Assembly (NCBI RefSeq): GCF_007827365.1
Contig: NZ_VISI01000002.1
Location: forward strand, 2,609,001 to 2,673,000
Length of the DNA stretch: 64,000 bases
Reading direction: 5' to 3'
DNA from: Olleya sp. Hel_I_94
GTDB taxonomy: Bacteria > Bacteroidota > Bacteroidia > Flavobacteriales > Flavobacteriaceae
The notes under the pieces were generated by a model. It saw only the letters and a program-made list of their open reading frames with translations, had not been told where the DNA came from and did not search any database. How positions within the stretch are numbered: the stretch's first letter is position 1; each line of letters starts with the position of its first letter. Below, in pieces: positions 18,212 to 27,172 of this stretch. A program made the translations under genes and the position numbers.

Positions 18212-19222
18212 TTATTTTGAAGAGTCTCTAAATACAATATCAGTTTCTATAGTTTCAATGGTTGTATTTGTTATTTTCTTTTCTAGTTTATTGATTAAAA
18301 GTGTGGCTGCTCTTTCGCCAATAATCTCTCCATGTTGACTTATTGTACTTAATCTAGGATTGGAGTGTCTTGCTAAAATTCCGTTAGAAAACGCTAAAAC
18401 AGATAATTCTGTAGGTATTTTAATGCCTTTTTCATGGGCTATTTTCATTGCAGCAATTGCTACTGACTCGTCAGAAGCAATAAGTGCATCAAAAGTATGT
18501 TCAAATAATGGTTTTACGACAGCTTCATGTTTTTTGTAATATATTTCATGAGTTGTTATTATAATGTCGTCGTCTTTTTCTAAATTATTATTTTTTAAAC
18601 CAGCTAAATAGCCTTCGTGTCTTAGTTTTCCTATGCTTAAGTCCATATTTGCGCCAGCAAAAGCTATTTTTTTGCAGCCTTTATTTTTTAAGTAATTTAC
18701 AGCGTTTACAGATGCCATAAAGTCGTTAGTGATTACTTTGTCACAATCTATGTCTTCAACAACGCGATCAAACATGACTAAAGGAATTTCTTTAGCAATA
18801 CAAGATTTAAAATGATCAAAAGATGCTTCGGTTTCTGTTTCTTCAGCTACAGATAAAATAAAACCATCTACAACACCTGTGGATAACATTTCTATCGTTT
18901 CAATTTCTTTGTTAAGCGAGTCATTGGATATACAAGTAATTATTTTGTAACCTTTTTTTGTAGCTGTTTTTTCTATTCCTTTTAATACTTGTGCAAAGTA
19001 ATAGTTAAGCATGTTTGGAATGATAATCCCAATGGTTTTAGTGCGTTGATTTTTTAAGCTTAAGGCATTAAAGTTTGGTGTGTAATTTTTTTCTTTAGCG
19101 TAAGATTTTATGTCTTCTGAAGTAGATTTACTAATCTCTGGGCTATCATTTAAAGCTTTTGAAACTGTCGAAATTGAAACACTAAAATGATTAGCTATAT
19201 CTTTTAAAGTAATTTTTTTCAT
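18212..19222 (-). CDS. LacI family transcriptional regulator
   Basis: 336 residues. The N-terminal helix-turn-helix ITLKDIANHFSVSISTVSKALND (residues 3-25) and hinge are typical of LacI/GalR repressors. The periplasmic-binding-protein-like sensor domain begins KTIGIIIPNMLNYYF near residue 62 and has the two-lobe pattern (FDALIASDESVAIAAM; LSVLAFSNGILARHSNP). It lies 8 bp downstream of manA on the same strand, so a sugar or sugar phosphate related to mannose metabolism is a reasonable ligand, but this is inference. No operator was identified near manA. Confidence 0.93.
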   Translation of the reverse strand: MKKITLKDIANHFSVSISTVSKALNDSPEISKSTSEDIKSYAKEKNYTPNFNALSLKNQRTKTIGIIIPNMLNYYFAQVLKGIEKTATKKGYKIITCISNDSLNKEIETIEMLSTGVVDGFILSVAEETETEASFDHFKSCIAKEIPLVMFDRVVEDIDCDKVITNDFMASVNAVNYLKNKGCKKIAFAGANMDLSIGKLRHEGYLAGLKNNNLEKDDDIIITTHEIYYKKHEAVVKPLFEHTFDALIASDESVAIAAMKIAHEKGIKIPTELSVLAFSNGILARHSNPRLSTISQHGEIIGERAATLLINKLEKKITNTTIETIETDIVFRDSSK

Positions 19223-19230
19223 AGTAATTG

Positions 19231-20202
19231 TTATAAATAAACTTCTAGTAACTCACAAGATGTTGAAGATAAAGAAATGTTTTTAATACTAGCAGGAAGT
19301 AATACTGTTTCACCTTTTTTTAAGGTAAAAACATCCTTTTTCCACTCAATTTCTACGTTTCCTTCAACACATATGTATATTATAAACGAATCTATATTGC
19401 TGTAATCTTTATTTAGTGTACCATCAATTTTAATAAAATTGCTTTTAAAATAGGCTGAATGAACTAAATCATTAGATTGGTTAGTCGTTTTGTTATAGTG
19501 TGTTTTGTAGGTGTCGTGTACGGAAAAATCTATGACATCCTTAGCTAAATCGTTATGTAATTCTCTTTTTTCACCTGTACTATTATCAACTCTGTCGTAG
19601 TCGTAAATTCTGTATGTAATGTCAGATGTTTGTTGTATTTCGGCTAACAACACACCTGCTCCAATAGCATGGACACGTCCTGTTGGAATATAAAAAGTAT
19701 CTCCTTTACTTACAACTTCATGGTTCATTACGTCTAATAGCTTACCATCCTTTAAATGTTGTTCATATTGTTCTGGAGATAAGTTTTCTTTAAATCCAAT
19801 GATTAATTCAGCCTCTTTTTCGGCTTGCATAACATACCACATTTCGTTTTTTCCAAAAGAATTGTGTCGTGATTTAGCGACTTCGTTACTTGGATGAACT
19901 TGTATTGATAAAGGCGTTTTTGCATCAATAAATTTAATTAACAAAGGGAAGTTGTTTCCAAATGTAGTATAAACGGTTTCGCCTAAAAAATCGCCTTTAT
20001 ATTTTTGGATTAATTGTTTTAAAGTCAACCCTTGAAGTGGACCTTCTAATACAGTCGTTTCGTCATTATTAACGTCAGATACTTCCCAAGACTCACCTAT
20101 CATGTTTTTGGAATAGTTTTTACCAAGCTCAGTTTTTAGTTTTTCGCCTCCCCAAATTCTGTATTTATAAAGCGGTTGAAATTTTAAAGGATATAATTCC
20201 AT
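19231..20202 (-). CDS. manA: Mannose-6-phosphate isomerase, class I
   Basis: 323 residues, the short Bacillus-type class I enzyme that interconverts mannose 6-phosphate and fructose 6-phosphate. The cupin core shows YRIWGGEKLKTELGK at the start, GESWEVSDV, the zinc-binding LSIQVHPSNEVAKSRHNSFGKNEMWYV (about residues 97-124) and the second half GRVHAIGAGVLLAEIQQTSDITYRIYDYDR. It is followed after 8 bp by a LacI regulator, probably co-transcribed. This links the enzyme to mannose use or to GDP-mannose supply for glycans. Confidence 0.95.
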   Translation of the reverse strand: MELYPLKFQPLYKYRIWGGEKLKTELGKNYSKNMIGESWEVSDVNNDETTVLEGPLQGLTLKQLIQKYKGDFLGETVYTTFGNNFPLLIKFIDAKTPLSIQVHPSNEVAKSRHNSFGKNEMWYVMQAEKEAELIIGFKENLSPEQYEQHLKDGKLLDVMNHEVVSKGDTFYIPTGRVHAIGAGVLLAEIQQTSDITYRIYDYDRVDNSTGEKRELHNDLAKDVIDFSVHDTYKTHYNKTTNQSNDLVHSAYFKSNFIKIDGTLNKDYSNIDSFIIYICVEGNVEIEWKKDVFTLKKGETVLLPASIKNISLSSTSCELLEVYL

Positions 20203-20360
20203 AGGTATAAAAGGTGATGTTTTGAGTTCAAATTTACCAAACTATCGCTATATTTTATAGTTTTTTACTAAAGTCTTTTTTTTAATCTGTATCGTGCTTA
20301 TAATTTGGCTAGCGTTTTTGTTTTTATGTATATTTACCACAACCCTAAAACCTAATTTAT

Positions 20361-20951
20361 ATGTTCCAAGAATTTTGGATAAATGTACAGTATGGTATTA
20401 ACCATGTATTAGATATCAACGCTTATGACCATGTTTTATTTTTAATTGTTTTGGCAGTGCCATATCTTTTTAAAGATTGGAAACGCGTATTGTGGCTAGT
20501 TACAATGTTTACTGTTGGTCACACTATCTCTTTGATTTTGGCTAGTTACGGAAAAGTAAAAATAGATGGTGATTTAATTGAGTTTTTGATTCCTGTTACT
20601 ATATTAATTGTAGCTGTTTACAATGTCTTTACAGCAGGTAAGATTGCTAAAAGCCAAAAAATTGGACTTTTGTTTGTGTCTACCTTGTTTTTTGGTTTAG
20701 TACATGGTTTTGGTTTTGCTAGAGAGTTTAGGATGAGTTTAGATCAAGGCGATAGTAAGTTATTGCGACTTGTAGAGTTTGCATTAGGTATAGAGATTGC
20801 TCAAATTATAATTGTTTTTGTAGTCTTGTTTTTAAGTTACATTTTTCAAACTGTATTTAGATTTTCTAAGCGTGATTGGGTTATGGTAATCTCTGCAATT
20901 GTTGTTGGATTAGTAATTCCTATGTTGTTAAACAGTCCGTTTTTAGGTTAA
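20361..20951 (+). CDS. HupE/UreJ family membrane protein
   Basis: 196 residues with six predicted membrane helices. The HupE/UreJ marks are all present: GINHVLDINAYDHVLF near the start, FTVGHTISLILASYG, and FGLVHGFGFARE in the middle. Family members are linked to nickel or cobalt handling beside hydrogenase and urease genes, but this gene stands alone, and many Bacteroidota carry such copies without those enzymes. A possible promoter, TTG-N22-TATATTTA, lies before the start. Transport substrate unknown. Confidence 0.88.
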   Translation: MFQEFWINVQYGINHVLDINAYDHVLFLIVLAVPYLFKDWKRVLWLVTMFTVGHTISLILASYGKVKIDGDLIEFLIPVTILIVAVYNVFTAGKIAKSQKIGLLFVSTLFFGLVHGFGFAREFRMSLDQGDSKLLRLVEFALGIEIAQIIIVFVVLFLSYIFQTVFRFSKRDWVMVISAIVVGLVIPMLLNSPFLG

Positions 20952-20987
20952 TTATCATTAAAATTTTCATAAACTTCATATTTAAAA

Positions 20988-21018
20988 TTGTGATTAAAAT
21001 ATGAAGCGAGTATCTTCG
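20988..21018 (+). promoter_or_regulatory. Candidate promoter of the deaminase-protease operon
   Basis: TTG at 20988-20990 and TATCTTCG at 21011-21018 (7 of 8 to TAnnTTTG) with a 20-bp spacer, 50 bp before the chosen start at 21069. Confidence 0.5.
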
Positions 21019-21068
21019 TTTATATCTAAGCGCATCTTTTTATGCGTTATAATTTCTATTACTTAATT

Positions 21069-21500
21069 ATGTCAGACTTAAAACAACTCAAATACGATAA
21101 AGCTTATCTAAGAATAGCTACAGAATGGGGTAAGCTATCCTATTGCAAGCGTAAACAAGTAGGAGCTGTTATAGTTAAAGATAGAATGATTATTTCAGAT
21201 GGTTATAATGGTACACCAAGTGGGTTTGAAAATTTTTGCGAGGACGAAGAGGGTTACACAAAGTGGTATGTTTTACATGCAGAAGCTAATGCAATTTTAA
21301 AAGTAGCGTCTTCTACACAATCTTGTAAAGGTGCAACATTGTACATTACAATGTCACCATGTAAAGATTGTAGTAAGCTAATACATCAAGCTGGCATAAT
21401 ACGTGTAGTATATAATCAAGGATACAAAGATAATTCAGGCTTAAAATTTTTAGAAAAAGCTGGAATAGATATCCAATTAATCGAACAATTAGAAGACTAA
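21069..21500 (+). CDS. Deoxycytidylate (dCMP) deaminase family protein
   Basis: 143 residues from the ATG at 21069 (MSDLKQLKYDKAYL); an ATG 9 codons earlier would add residues without family support. The zinc site is complete: LHAEANAIL (HAE, the His ligand and catalytic Glu) and MSPCKDCSKLI (PCxxC). An extra GYNGTPSGFENFCED segment is typical of dCMP deaminases, which convert dCMP to dUMP for dTTP synthesis. The stop codon overlaps the start of the protease gene by one base, so they are coupled. Confidence 0.92.
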   Translation: MSDLKQLKYDKAYLRIATEWGKLSYCKRKQVGAVIVKDRMIISDGYNGTPSGFENFCEDEEGYTKWYVLHAEANAILKVASSTQSCKGATLYITMSPCKDCSKLIHQAGIIRVVYNQGYKDNSGLKFLEKAGIDIQLIEQLED

Positions 21501-23092
21501 TGTCCAAATCCAAAATATATTTTCCTTTAGTTATAGGTGTTGCAATTGCAGCAGGAATCTTTATTGGTGGGAAATTAAATTTTGGTGATTCATCAGACAG
21601 GTTGTTTACATCTAATAGTAAAAAGGATAAACTTAATAGGTTAATAGATTATATTGATTATGAGTATGTTGAAGATGTAAATACCGATAGTATTGTAGAC
21701 GTTACCGTTAATGGAATTTTGGGGAATCTAGATCCTCATTCAGTTTATATTCCAAAAGAAAATATGCAAAAAGTTGCCGAAAACATGAAAGGTAACTTTG
21801 TAGGTATTGGTATTAATTTTTACACATTTAAAGATACCATAACGGTTATCAAAACTATTGAAAATGGTCCAAGCGCAAGAGTAGGTATTGTTGGAGGAGA
21901 TAGGATTATATCTGCAAATGGCGAGTCGCTTTTAGGTGGTGGCTATGATAATGATACCTTGATTGATAAATTAAAAGGTGAACGCTACACACAGTTGCTT
22001 TTAGAGGTTTTTAGAAAAGGAGAGCCTAAGCTGTTAACTTTTAATGTGACTAGAGATGAGGTGTCAATTAAAAGCGTAGATGCAGCATATATGCTAACAG
22101 ATAAGTTAGGTTACATTAAAATTAACCGATTTGCAGAAAGTACTTTTACAGAATTTAAAAAAGCATTACTAAATTTAAAGAAGCAAGGAGCGACCAGTTT
22201 AGCTTTAGATTTAAGAGGTAATCCAGGTGGTTTTTTAGAAGTAGCTGTAAATATTGTTGACGAGTTTTTGGAAGATGATAAGTTAATAGTTTACACTAAA
22301 AATAAAAAAGGAAAAGAAGATAGGAGCTATGCTACCAAACGTGGTGACTTTGAAAAAGGACAGGTGTATGTAATGATAGATGAAAGCTCTGCTTCTGCCT
22401 CAGAGATTATTGCAGGTGCTTTGCAAGATAATGATAAAGGGACTATTGTAGGTAGACGTTCTTATGGTAAAGGATTGGTGCAACGCGAAATGAAATTAGG
22501 AGACGGAAGTGCAGTAAGATTAACAGTGTCTAAATATTATACACCAACTGGTCGATCTATACAACGATCTTACGACAATGGTAACCGAGATTATTATGAC
22601 GATTATTCTGATCGCCTAAACAGTGGAGAGCTTTTAGACGAAAGTAAAATTGAAGTAGCAGACTCCTTGAAGTATACAACACCTCAGGGAAATATCGTTT
22701 ATGGTGGAGGTGGAATAATACCTGATGTTTTTGTTCCGTATGACACTAAAATGCTAAACGAAACCTTGACTTTTTTAGAAAAAAGAGGATTGTTAAATAA
22801 TTTTATTTTTGAAGAGCTAGAAAAAGAACGTGACGTTTATAAAAACATGTCTAGGCAAGACTTTTTTAATAACTTTAAAATTACGGACGAAGTTGTAAAA
22901 TCTTTCGAAGATTTTTTAAAAATCAAAACACGCTCTAACATCGTATTTGTAGCTTATAAGGAAGAGGTTAAACATTATTTAAAAGCTACTCTAGCAGAAC
23001 AGTTATATGGTTTTGGTGCTTACTTTAAAATATTAAACAAGCATGATATAATGATTGATAAAGTTATTGACTTATCTAATAGTGCAAATTAA
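21500..23092 (+). CDS. C-terminal processing peptidase, S41 family (CtpA-like)
   Basis: 530 residues. An N-terminal signal/anchor helix (IYFPLVIGVAIAAGIFIGG) places it in the periplasm. A PDZ domain spans about residues 85-170 (GNFVGIGINFYTFKDTITV ... GVIGGDRIISANGESLLGG-like pattern), and the S41 core has LALDLRGNPGGFLEVAV. The catalytic Ser is in DESSASASEIIAGALQD and the Lys in VGRRSYGKGLVQ. Such proteases trim C-termini of envelope proteins. Start overlaps the dCMP deaminase stop; the 3' end overlaps the convergent flavoprotein gene by 4 bp. Confidence 0.93.
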   Translation: MSKSKIYFPLVIGVAIAAGIFIGGKLNFGDSSDRLFTSNSKKDKLNRLIDYIDYEYVEDVNTDSIVDVTVNGILGNLDPHSVYIPKENMQKVAENMKGNFVGIGINFYTFKDTITVIKTIENGPSARVGIVGGDRIISANGESLLGGGYDNDTLIDKLKGERYTQLLLEVFRKGEPKLLTFNVTRDEVSIKSVDAAYMLTDKLGYIKINRFAESTFTEFKKALLNLKKQGATSLALDLRGNPGGFLEVAVNIVDEFLEDDKLIVYTKNKKGKEDRSYATKRGDFEKGQVYVMIDESSASASEIIAGALQDNDKGTIVGRRSYGKGLVQREMKLGDGSAVRLTVSKYYTPTGRSIQRSYDNGNRDYYDDYSDRLNSGELLDESKIEVADSLKYTTPQGNIVYGGGGIIPDVFVPYDTKMLNETLTFLEKRGLLNNFIFEELEKERDVYKNMSRQDFFNNFKITDEVVKSFEDFLKIKTRSNIVFVAYKEEVKHYLKATLAEQLYGFGAYFKILNKHDIMIDKVIDLSNSAN

Positions 23093-23694
23093 ATTTTATC
23101 GTGCACCTTAGTGTGTTTGCCATTATTCCATAAAGTTAAAATATCGGTTCCTACATGTGCTCCACTTCCGGAAGCAATAGCAAACTGACTTCTCCAACCA
23201 GCTAAAGTTCCAGCAACATAAAGGTTGTGTTTTATTAGATGGTCTATGTTTTCTAGCCAAATCCTATCTTTTTCAATCGCAGCTTTTGGATGTGGTTTAA
23301 CGTAGTTTTCTAATCCAGATATGGTTAATAAATTAGTGTAGCCAACAGCAATAACAACACGTTTTGTTGTGTAAGTCTTTTTGTTTGTAACAATGCTATA
23401 GCCAGATTCTGTTTCAATAACTTGCTCTGCTTTTTCCTTGTCAATTTGTATAACTTCAGGATATAATTGCGATAATTGTAATATACCTTCTTCAAGTAAG
23501 TCCTTTCCTAAAGTGCCTGGTTTTAGTCCTAAAACATTATTAAACAATGCATTTTGTAAATGCGAATTTTTTTGATGCGTAATTAATGCAACTTTTTTTC
23601 CTTCAGCAAAAGGTTTTTTAAGTCCAGAACCTAAAATTAATGCGCAAGATAATCCTGCAGCTCCAGCACCAATTATTATCGTATCAAAATCCAT
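23089..23694 (-). CDS. Short FAD-dependent oxidoreductase (thioredoxin reductase-like fold)
   Basis: 201 residues with the FAD-binding N-terminal motif TIIIGAGAAGLSCALIL (residues 5-21) and the C-terminal FAD motif LYVAGTLAGWRSQFAIASGSG. The protein looks like the FAD domain of thioredoxin reductase, with most of the NAD(P)H domain absent and no CxxC redox pair visible, so it is much shorter than the usual 310 residues. It keeps an RVVIAVGYTN strand. The substrate is unknown. The start overlaps the stop of the 65-residue membrane protein by one base, and the end overlaps the convergent protease gene by 4 bp. Confidence 0.85.
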   Translation of the reverse strand: MDFDTIIIGAGAAGLSCALILGSGLKKPFAEGKKVALITHQKNSHLQNALFNNVLGLKPGTLGKDLLEEGILQLSQLYPEVIQIDKEKAEQVIETESGYSIVTNKKTYTTKRVVIAVGYTNLLTISGLENYVKPHPKAAIEKDRIWLENIDHLIKHNLYVAGTLAGWRSQFAIASGSGAHVGTDILTLWNNGKHTKVHDKI

Positions 23695-23891
23695 TAGCTT
23701 TTACTTTTAACTTCTATTTTTTTAGAGATACGTAAAATATGTACTAGGCAAATAGCGCATAACGAGGCTAGTATGGTGATTATTGCAACAATGCTTTTTC
23801 CTTCAAATAATGCAGAAAAATTAAGGTTTGTAGCATTATATATTATTAAAACAACAGATATTATAGTTGTGATGTATGTAAATAGTTTCAT
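23694..23891 (-). CDS. Small membrane protein with two helices (hypothetical)
   Basis: 65 residues. Two hydrophobic helices (YITTIISVVLIIYNA and SIVAIITILASLCAICLVHIL) are joined by a short polar loop, with a Lys-rich cytosolic tail. Its stop codon overlaps the start of the flavoprotein by one base, so the pair is translationally coupled and may work together at the membrane. It starts 29 bp after the MarC gene. No family recognised. Confidence 0.75.
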   Translation of the reverse strand: MKLFTYITTIISVVLIIYNATNLNFSALFEGKSIVAIITILASLCAICLVHILRISKKIEVKSKS

Positions 23892-23920
23892 TAAAATAAA
23901 TTTTTATAAAAATACAACAA

Positions 23921-24502
23921 TTAGGTTAAAAGTACTTTGATATTGTCGGTAAACAGTTTGACAGCAATTGCTAATAAGATGACTCCAAAAACTTTTCTAA
24001 TAATGCTAATTCCGTTTTGACCAATAAGTCGCTCAATGCGTTTAGATGTTTTTAAAACAATGTAAATTACAATCACGTTTAAAATTACAGCTATTATTAT
24101 GTTTTTAATATCATACTCAGCACGTAAAGATAGTAATGTAGTTAAACTACCTGGTCCGGCAATTAGTGGGAAAGCTAACGGAAATACAGACGCAGTTAAA
24201 GGGTTAGTGTCTTCTTCTTTGTATAGGGTTATTCCTAAAATCATTTCTAAAGCAATAAAAAATAATATAAATGATCCTGCTACAGCAAATGAGCTGACAT
24301 TAATACCAATAAGATTTAATATGCTTTTTCCTAAAAATAAAAATGAGATTAATATAATTCCAGCTATAATTGATGCTTTTTCACTTTGTATATGACCAAC
24401 TTTTTTACGCAAATCAATAATTATTGGAATGTTACCTACAATATCAATTACAGCAAAAAGCACCATAAATACAGTAAATATTTCTTTAAAATTTATTGGC
24501 AT
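23921..24502 (-). CDS. MarC family integral membrane protein
   Basis: 193 residues with six membrane helices. The start FKEIFTVFMVLFAVIDIVGNIPI (PxxxP-like region) and the central SVFPLAFPLIAGPGSLTTLLSL are the family signatures. MarC proteins (also YhgN, YchE) are inner-membrane proteins of unclear function; the older link to multidrug resistance in E. coli has not held up. First gene of a three-gene minus-strand unit with the 65-residue protein and the short flavoprotein. Confidence 0.92.
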   Translation of the reverse strand: MPINFKEIFTVFMVLFAVIDIVGNIPIIIDLRKKVGHIQSEKASIIAGIILISFLFLGKSILNLIGINVSSFAVAGSFILFFIALEMILGITLYKEEDTNPLTASVFPLAFPLIAGPGSLTTLLSLRAEYDIKNIIIAVILNVIVIYIVLKTSKRIERLIGQNGISIIRKVFGVILLAIAVKLFTDNIKVLLT

Positions 24503-24624
24503 AACGTATAATTTTAATTTATTTATTTTTTTGCAAAAGTAGTCTTAATTCATTGAATTTTAGTGCTAAACAATGAATAAGTTTCTAGTTTTAAAATTAT
24601 AGCGCTTACTTTATTTAGATGGTT

Positions 24625-24632
24625 TATATTTG
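24625..24632 (+). promoter_or_regulatory. Candidate -7 element for the DUF3109 gene
   Basis: TATATTTG, an exact TAnnTTTG match, 25 bp before the start at 24657; no clear TTG upstream. Confidence 0.45.
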
Positions 24633-24656
24633 TAAAAAAATAAGTTAAGTTATTTT

Positions 24657-25226
24657 ATGTTTCAATTAGGTAAAACTATAGTGTCTGAGGCTATAATAGA
24701 AAAGGATTTTATGTGTAATCTTTCTGCATGTAAAGGCGCATGTTGTATTGATGGAGATGCTGGTGCACCTTTGTCTAAAGATGAAGCTCAAATATTAAAA
24801 GACATTTACCCAAAAGTAAAACCCTATTTACGTAAAGAAGGTATTGCTGCAATTGAAGCTCAGGGAACGTCTATTGTTACCGATTTTGGAGATATAGAAA
24901 CCCCTTTAATTAATGGTGCAGATTGTGCTTATGTTATTTTTGATAAGAAAAAAACTGCGCTTTGTGGTATTGAGGAAGCCTATAATCAAGGCGATGTAGA
25001 TTGGAAAAAACCAGTCTCTTGTCATTTGTATCCAATAAGAGTTAAGGATTATACCGAGTTTTCTGCTGTTAACTATGATAAATGGGATATTTGTGATGAT
25101 GCTTGTACCTTAGGTAAAGAATTACAAGTACCAGTTTATAAATTTGTTAAAGAAGCACTTATTAGAAAATTTGGAGAAGATTGGTATACAGAACTTGAAA
25201 AAGTTGCCGAAAAAATGTCTAAATAA
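24657..25226 (+). CDS. DUF3109 family cysteine-rich protein
   Basis: 189 residues, soluble. Eight cysteines occur in a fixed pattern: CNLSACKGACC near residues 20-30, then single Cys in GADCAYVIF and ALCGIEEAY, SCHLYPIRV, and CDDACTLG. This matches DUF3109, related to the YkgJ CxxCxxxCC zinc/iron-sulfur-binding family. The pattern suggests a metal or Fe-S site, but the role is unknown. It is monocistronic, with a TATATTTG promoter element just upstream and the long nrdB leader region downstream. Confidence 0.88.
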   Translation: MFQLGKTIVSEAIIEKDFMCNLSACKGACCIDGDAGAPLSKDEAQILKDIYPKVKPYLRKEGIAAIEAQGTSIVTDFGDIETPLINGADCAYVIFDKKKTALCGIEEAYNQGDVDWKKPVSCHLYPIRVKDYTEFSAVNYDKWDICDDACTLGKELQVPVYKFVKEALIRKFGEDWYTELEKVAEKMSK

Positions 25227-25977
25227 TTCGGCTCTGCCAATAGCTTTAATTAAACTATAAAAATCATACTTTAATTCTCTTAAAGAAAAGTAAAAAAAGC
25301 TTTACTATTTAAGACTAAAATCTCAACTCTTTTTAACTTAATTTAAAAAGAAAAAGTGAGATAATTTTGTAATGCTCTATTCAAATAAAAACAATCTTTT
25401 TTTAACACTATTTATATCAAGTTTTGATACTAATTAGCGTTTGTTGTAAAATACGTTTTGTGTGCTTTTAGTGTTAACGTTTTTGTGGTATTAATTGTAA
25501 TAATTTACAAAGTAATAATAATCTCAATTTCATTTTTTTTATGCCATCTACGTATTTTATTTTTAATAATGCAAACAAAACAAATCTTTTAGGTTTAGTT
25601 GTATGTCGCTGATAAATAAGATGCTACAAAAGTATTTTTTGTTAAAGGTTGCATAGTGACTAGAGTGTTAGTCAGTTAGAAGTTTAGTATGTATTTTAAA
25701 TTTGATGTAAAAAAAATGACCATTAAATTACAACTTATTTTTGTTTGTTTATGTGTTTTAAGCGTTTAATTTCAATGTTAAAAAAATATTAAAATGTTAA
25801 AAAATCCGAAACATCAACAACAGCCACTTGTAGACCTACATTTCAACAATCGATGTTAAAAACTTTGAAAACATTTAGCTTAAACAAGCTTTTTAAATCA
25901 TAGATTATTTCCAATCTTTGTTAGTCCCAAGTCAAAGCAAATAATCGCATATTATAATCACAGAAAAACATAGTACA
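25227..25977 (+). promoter_or_regulatory. 751-bp non-coding region upstream of nrdB with nested hairpins
   Basis: No convincing frame is present. Structure is visible at several points. 25321-25361: TCTCA ... TGAGA enclosing CTTTTTAA-like arms. 25657-25674: TGACTA, 6-nt loop, TAGTCA. 25810-25857: AACATC/GATGTT enclosing TGTAG-AC-CTACA. 25877-25894: AGCTT, loop AAAC, AAGCT and U5, which looks like a weak terminator 83 bp before the nrdB start. The last two together could form a leader attenuator for the ribonucleotide reductase genes. I do not see an adenosylcobalamin riboswitch or a convincing pair of NrdR boxes. Confidence 0.4.
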
Positions 25978-26958
25978 ATGTCGCAAGAAGTAGAGCCAAT
26001 TTTAGCAGAAAATAAAGATAGATTCGTAATTTTTCCTATTCAACACCATGATTTATGGGAGTGGTATAAAAAATCTATGGCTAGTATTTGGACAGCAGAA
26101 GAGATTGATTTACACCAAGACATTTCAGATTGGAAAGAAAAATTAAATGACGATGAGCGTTACTTTATCAAACATGTTTTAGCATTTTTTGCAGCTAGCG
26201 ATGGTATTGTTAACGAAAATTTAGCTGAAAACTTTGTAAACGAAGTACAGTATAGTGAGGCAAAATTCTTTTATGGTTTCCAAATTATGATGGAAAACAT
26301 ACATAGTGAAACGTATTCATTATTAATTGATACTTATGTTAAAGATGAAACTGAAAAAAATGGCTTATTTAATGCTATTGAAACGTTTCCGGCTATTAAG
26401 AAAAAAGCAGATTGGGCACTAAAATGGATAGAATCTCCTAGCTTTGCAGAACGTTTAATTGCGTTTGCAGCAGTAGAAGGGATTTTCTTCTCAGGTTCAT
26501 TTTGTGCTATATTTTGGTTGAAAAAACGTGGTATAATGCCAGGTTTAACGTTTTCTAACGAGTTGATTTCTCGTGACGAAGGAATGCACTGTGATTTTGC
26601 AGTACACCTTCATGAAAACCACTTAGTCAATAAAGTGCCAAAAGAACGTATTAAAGAAATTATAGTAGATGCCTTAAACATTGAAAGAGAATTTATAACA
26701 GAATCTCTACCAGTAAGTTTAATTGGTATGAATGCTAATTTAATGACTCAGTATCTTGAGTTTGTAACCGATAGTTTATTAGATGACTTAGGTTGCGATA
26801 AGGTATATAATACCGCTAATCCATTTGACTTTATGGAAATGATATCACTACAAGGAAAAACTAACTTTTTTGAAAAAAGAGTTGGTGATTACCAAAAGGC
26901 TGGTGTTATGAACAAAGAAGTTGATGAGGATAAATACAATATGGATTTCGACTTTTAA
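25978..26958 (+). CDS. nrdB: Ribonucleoside-diphosphate reductase, beta (R2) subunit, class Ia
   Basis: 326 residues. The R2 subunit holds the di-iron centre and tyrosyl radical that starts ribonucleotide reduction. The iron ligands are recognisable in [19 protein letters not shown] (ExxH, followed at +4 by the Tyr that carries the radical), [10 protein letters not shown] and [14 protein letters not shown] (ExxH). The C-terminal MDFDF tail is the kind that docks onto NrdA. It precedes nrdA by 214 bp on the same strand, an inversion of the common nrdA-nrdB order. A long structured region lies upstream. Confidence 0.96.
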   Translation: MSQEVEPILAENKDRFVIFPIQHHDLWEWYKKSMASIWTAEEIDLHQDISDWKEKLNDDERYFIKHVLAFFAASDGIVNENLAENFVNEVQYSEAKFFYGFQIMMENIHSETYSLLIDTYVKDETEKNGLFNAIETFPAIKKKADWALKWIESPSFAERLIAFAAVEGIFFSGSFCAIFWLKKRGIMPGLTFSNELISRDEGMHCDFAVHLHENHLVNKVPKERIKEIIVDALNIEREFITESLPVSLIGMNANLMTQYLEFVTDSLLDDLGCDKVYNTANPFDFMEMISLQGKTNFFEKRVGDYQKAGVMNKEVDEDKYNMDFDF

Positions 26959-27077
26959 TACCGAAATCTAATCGTAGATAATTTTTATTGGATTATTTAG
27001 TTGTTATAGCATTGCATGCAACGCTTGACAAACTTTTTATACCCAACCCAAAAAAAATAATTAATACTTAAATAACT

Positions 27078-27152
27078 AACCTATTGAAAAACAGGTTGGT
27101 CTATATTTAGGTCAAGAAGTTAACCCCTTTTCTGAAAGGCAAACCAGAAAAG
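27078..27152 (+). promoter_or_regulatory. Two hairpins in the nrdB-nrdA spacer
   Basis: Hairpin 1 is CTAACCT/AGGTTGG around 27076-27099 with a 10-nt loop. Hairpin 2 is a perfect 8-bp stem, CTTTTCTG at 27127-27134 and CAGAAAAG at 27145-27152, ending 20 bp before the nrdA start codon. They lack a U run, so they are more likely translation or RNA-stability elements than terminators. Confidence 0.4.
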
Positions 27153-27172
27153 AATAATAAACAGTGTAAAGT

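Noticed and set aside
25410..25440. Possible NrdR box (ACACTATTTATATCAAGT) upstream of nrdB
   Set aside because: The palindrome is imperfect and too long, and no second box is found at the usual spacing.
25774..25798. AATGTT/AATATT units 11 bp apart upstream of nrdB, resembling the Pho-like repeats
   Set aside because: The next unit is 8 bp away and out of phase, the surroundings are almost pure A/T, and the gene has no phosphate role. It serves as a reminder that short A/T motifs recur by chance.
25227..25977. Adenosylcobalamin riboswitch before nrdB
   Set aside because: No conserved B12-box-like core (GCCACTG) with the expected arms was seen; the short CAGCCACTTG stretch near 25821 lacks the surrounding structure.
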